Shown piece after piece: positions 63,648 to 64,000 of a stretch of 64,000 bases of DNA. The position numbers and the translations under genes are program-made. Source of the DNA: Chryseobacterium sp. JJR-5R (lineage in GTDB: Bacteria > Bacteroidota > Bacteroidia > Flavobacteriales > Weeksellaceae); the NCBI RefSeq assembly GCF_034047335.1, contig NZ_CP139137.1, forward strand, positions 2,356,001-2,420,000, in the 5' to 3' direction. The notes under the pieces are model-generated. The model searched no databases. It saw nothing but the letters and a program-made list of their open reading frames with translations, and was not told the origin of the DNA. Numbering within the stretch: the stretch's first letter is position 1; every line of letters starts with the position of its first letter.

Positions 63648-64000
63648 ATGTCATACGGTTATTATTTATCAGTAACAGCTTGTATAGCAAACAGAGGCGT
63701 TTCTGTTGCAGTAGGTACATCAGATATGGAGCAGGCATCGGATTTATCAGATATGAATTACATGAGATAACAGATACATTAACTGAATTGAATGCTGTTA
63801 TTGCAGGACAGTCAGATTATTTGGATTGGGGTACAGATTCGTTATATGTATCTTCTGAAACTGCTCTATCTCAGTATGTACGATACGATAAAGTAGAAAA
63901 AAACCAAGTGTCTACTTTAAGCTTAAGAAATTTTTTAATAGAACTGAAAAATTTCAAAGAGCAGTGTCAGGCTGGAGACTATTACAAAACCATCATTGGG
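63648..64000 (+). CDS. Unknown protein, incomplete, possible frameshift
   Basis: From the ATG at 63648 a 40-codon frame (MSYGYYLSVTACIANRG ... MNYMR) ends at 63770. A different frame (one base back) is open from there to the end of the window and reads like protein (LTELNAVIAGQSDYLDWG, VEKNQVSTLSLRNFLIEL). It has no ATG of its own. Either the gene carries a frameshift, or the downstream protein starts at a non-ATG codon, or the first frame is spurious. The family is not recognised. The end is cut by the window. Confidence 0.4.

Noticed and set aside
1..64000. CRISPR arrays, tRNA, rRNA and insertion sequences
   Set aside because: No spaced direct repeats, no tRNA-like T-loop/acceptor patterns and no transposase were seen; the only tandem repeats are coding.

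Overview
The window reads as chromosome of a Bacteroidota bacterium of the class Flavobacteriia, most like Chryseobacterium or a close relative (inference). Supporting signs are SusC/SusD pairs, C-terminal sorting domains of the type IX secretion system (T9SS), the Bacteroidota -7 promoter element TAnnTTTG a few bases ahead of many starts, weak ribosome binding sites, and an overall housekeeping gene content typical of that group. No rRNA, tRNA, transposase or CRISPR array was found.

Layout. 0-7 kb: a copper-type P1B ATPase cut by the window start, a DUF72 protein, a YggS-type PLP protein, a sigma-54 activator that lacks its DNA-binding domain, and a MATE exporter. 7-11 kb: a probable structured RNA resembling the Flavo-1 class, a GNAT acetyltransferase, then a repeat-bearing T9SS cargo protein tightly coupled to an asparagine-synthetase-like protein. 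11-23 kb: mostly minus-strand housekeeping genes (S9 peptidase, DoxX, Era, PfkB sugar kinase with its LacI regulator, SMR exporter, methyltransferase, methionine aminopeptidase, HAD protein, acyl-ACP desaturase, GpmI).

23.3-29.3 kb is an accessory island between gpmI and a SUI1/YciH gene. It holds an unknown helical protein, a very GC-rich block with no coherent gene, an XRE regulator, and a very AT-rich two-gene unit: an RloC/PrrC-like AAA ATPase with a cysteine hook and a HEPN-like R-x6-H motif, followed by a PD-(D/E)XK nuclease-like protein. This pair is the best candidate here for an undescribed defence system.

29.4-39.5 kb: SUI1, a leucine-rich-repeat protein, a PhoX/DUF839 T9SS protein, a di-haem cytochrome c peroxidase with an extra N-terminal domain, a nucleoside phosphorylase, a secreted protein with YadA-type head repeats, a small stress-type helical protein and FabI. 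39.5-53.3 kb: a beta-glucan utilisation locus. SusC, SusD, a surface glycan-binding lipoprotein, a GH30 and a GH3 form one tight operon; a GH16 and a second GH30 follow. Divergent from SusC lie an MFS transporter and a Nudix-type regulator. Together they would bind, cut, import and hydrolyse a beta-1,3/1,6-glucan. 53.4-64 kb: acyl-CoA dehydrogenase of the glutaryl-CoA type, an AddB-like nuclease operon, RsmG, an aspartate aminotransferase, an M16 protease and a partial unknown gene at the edge.
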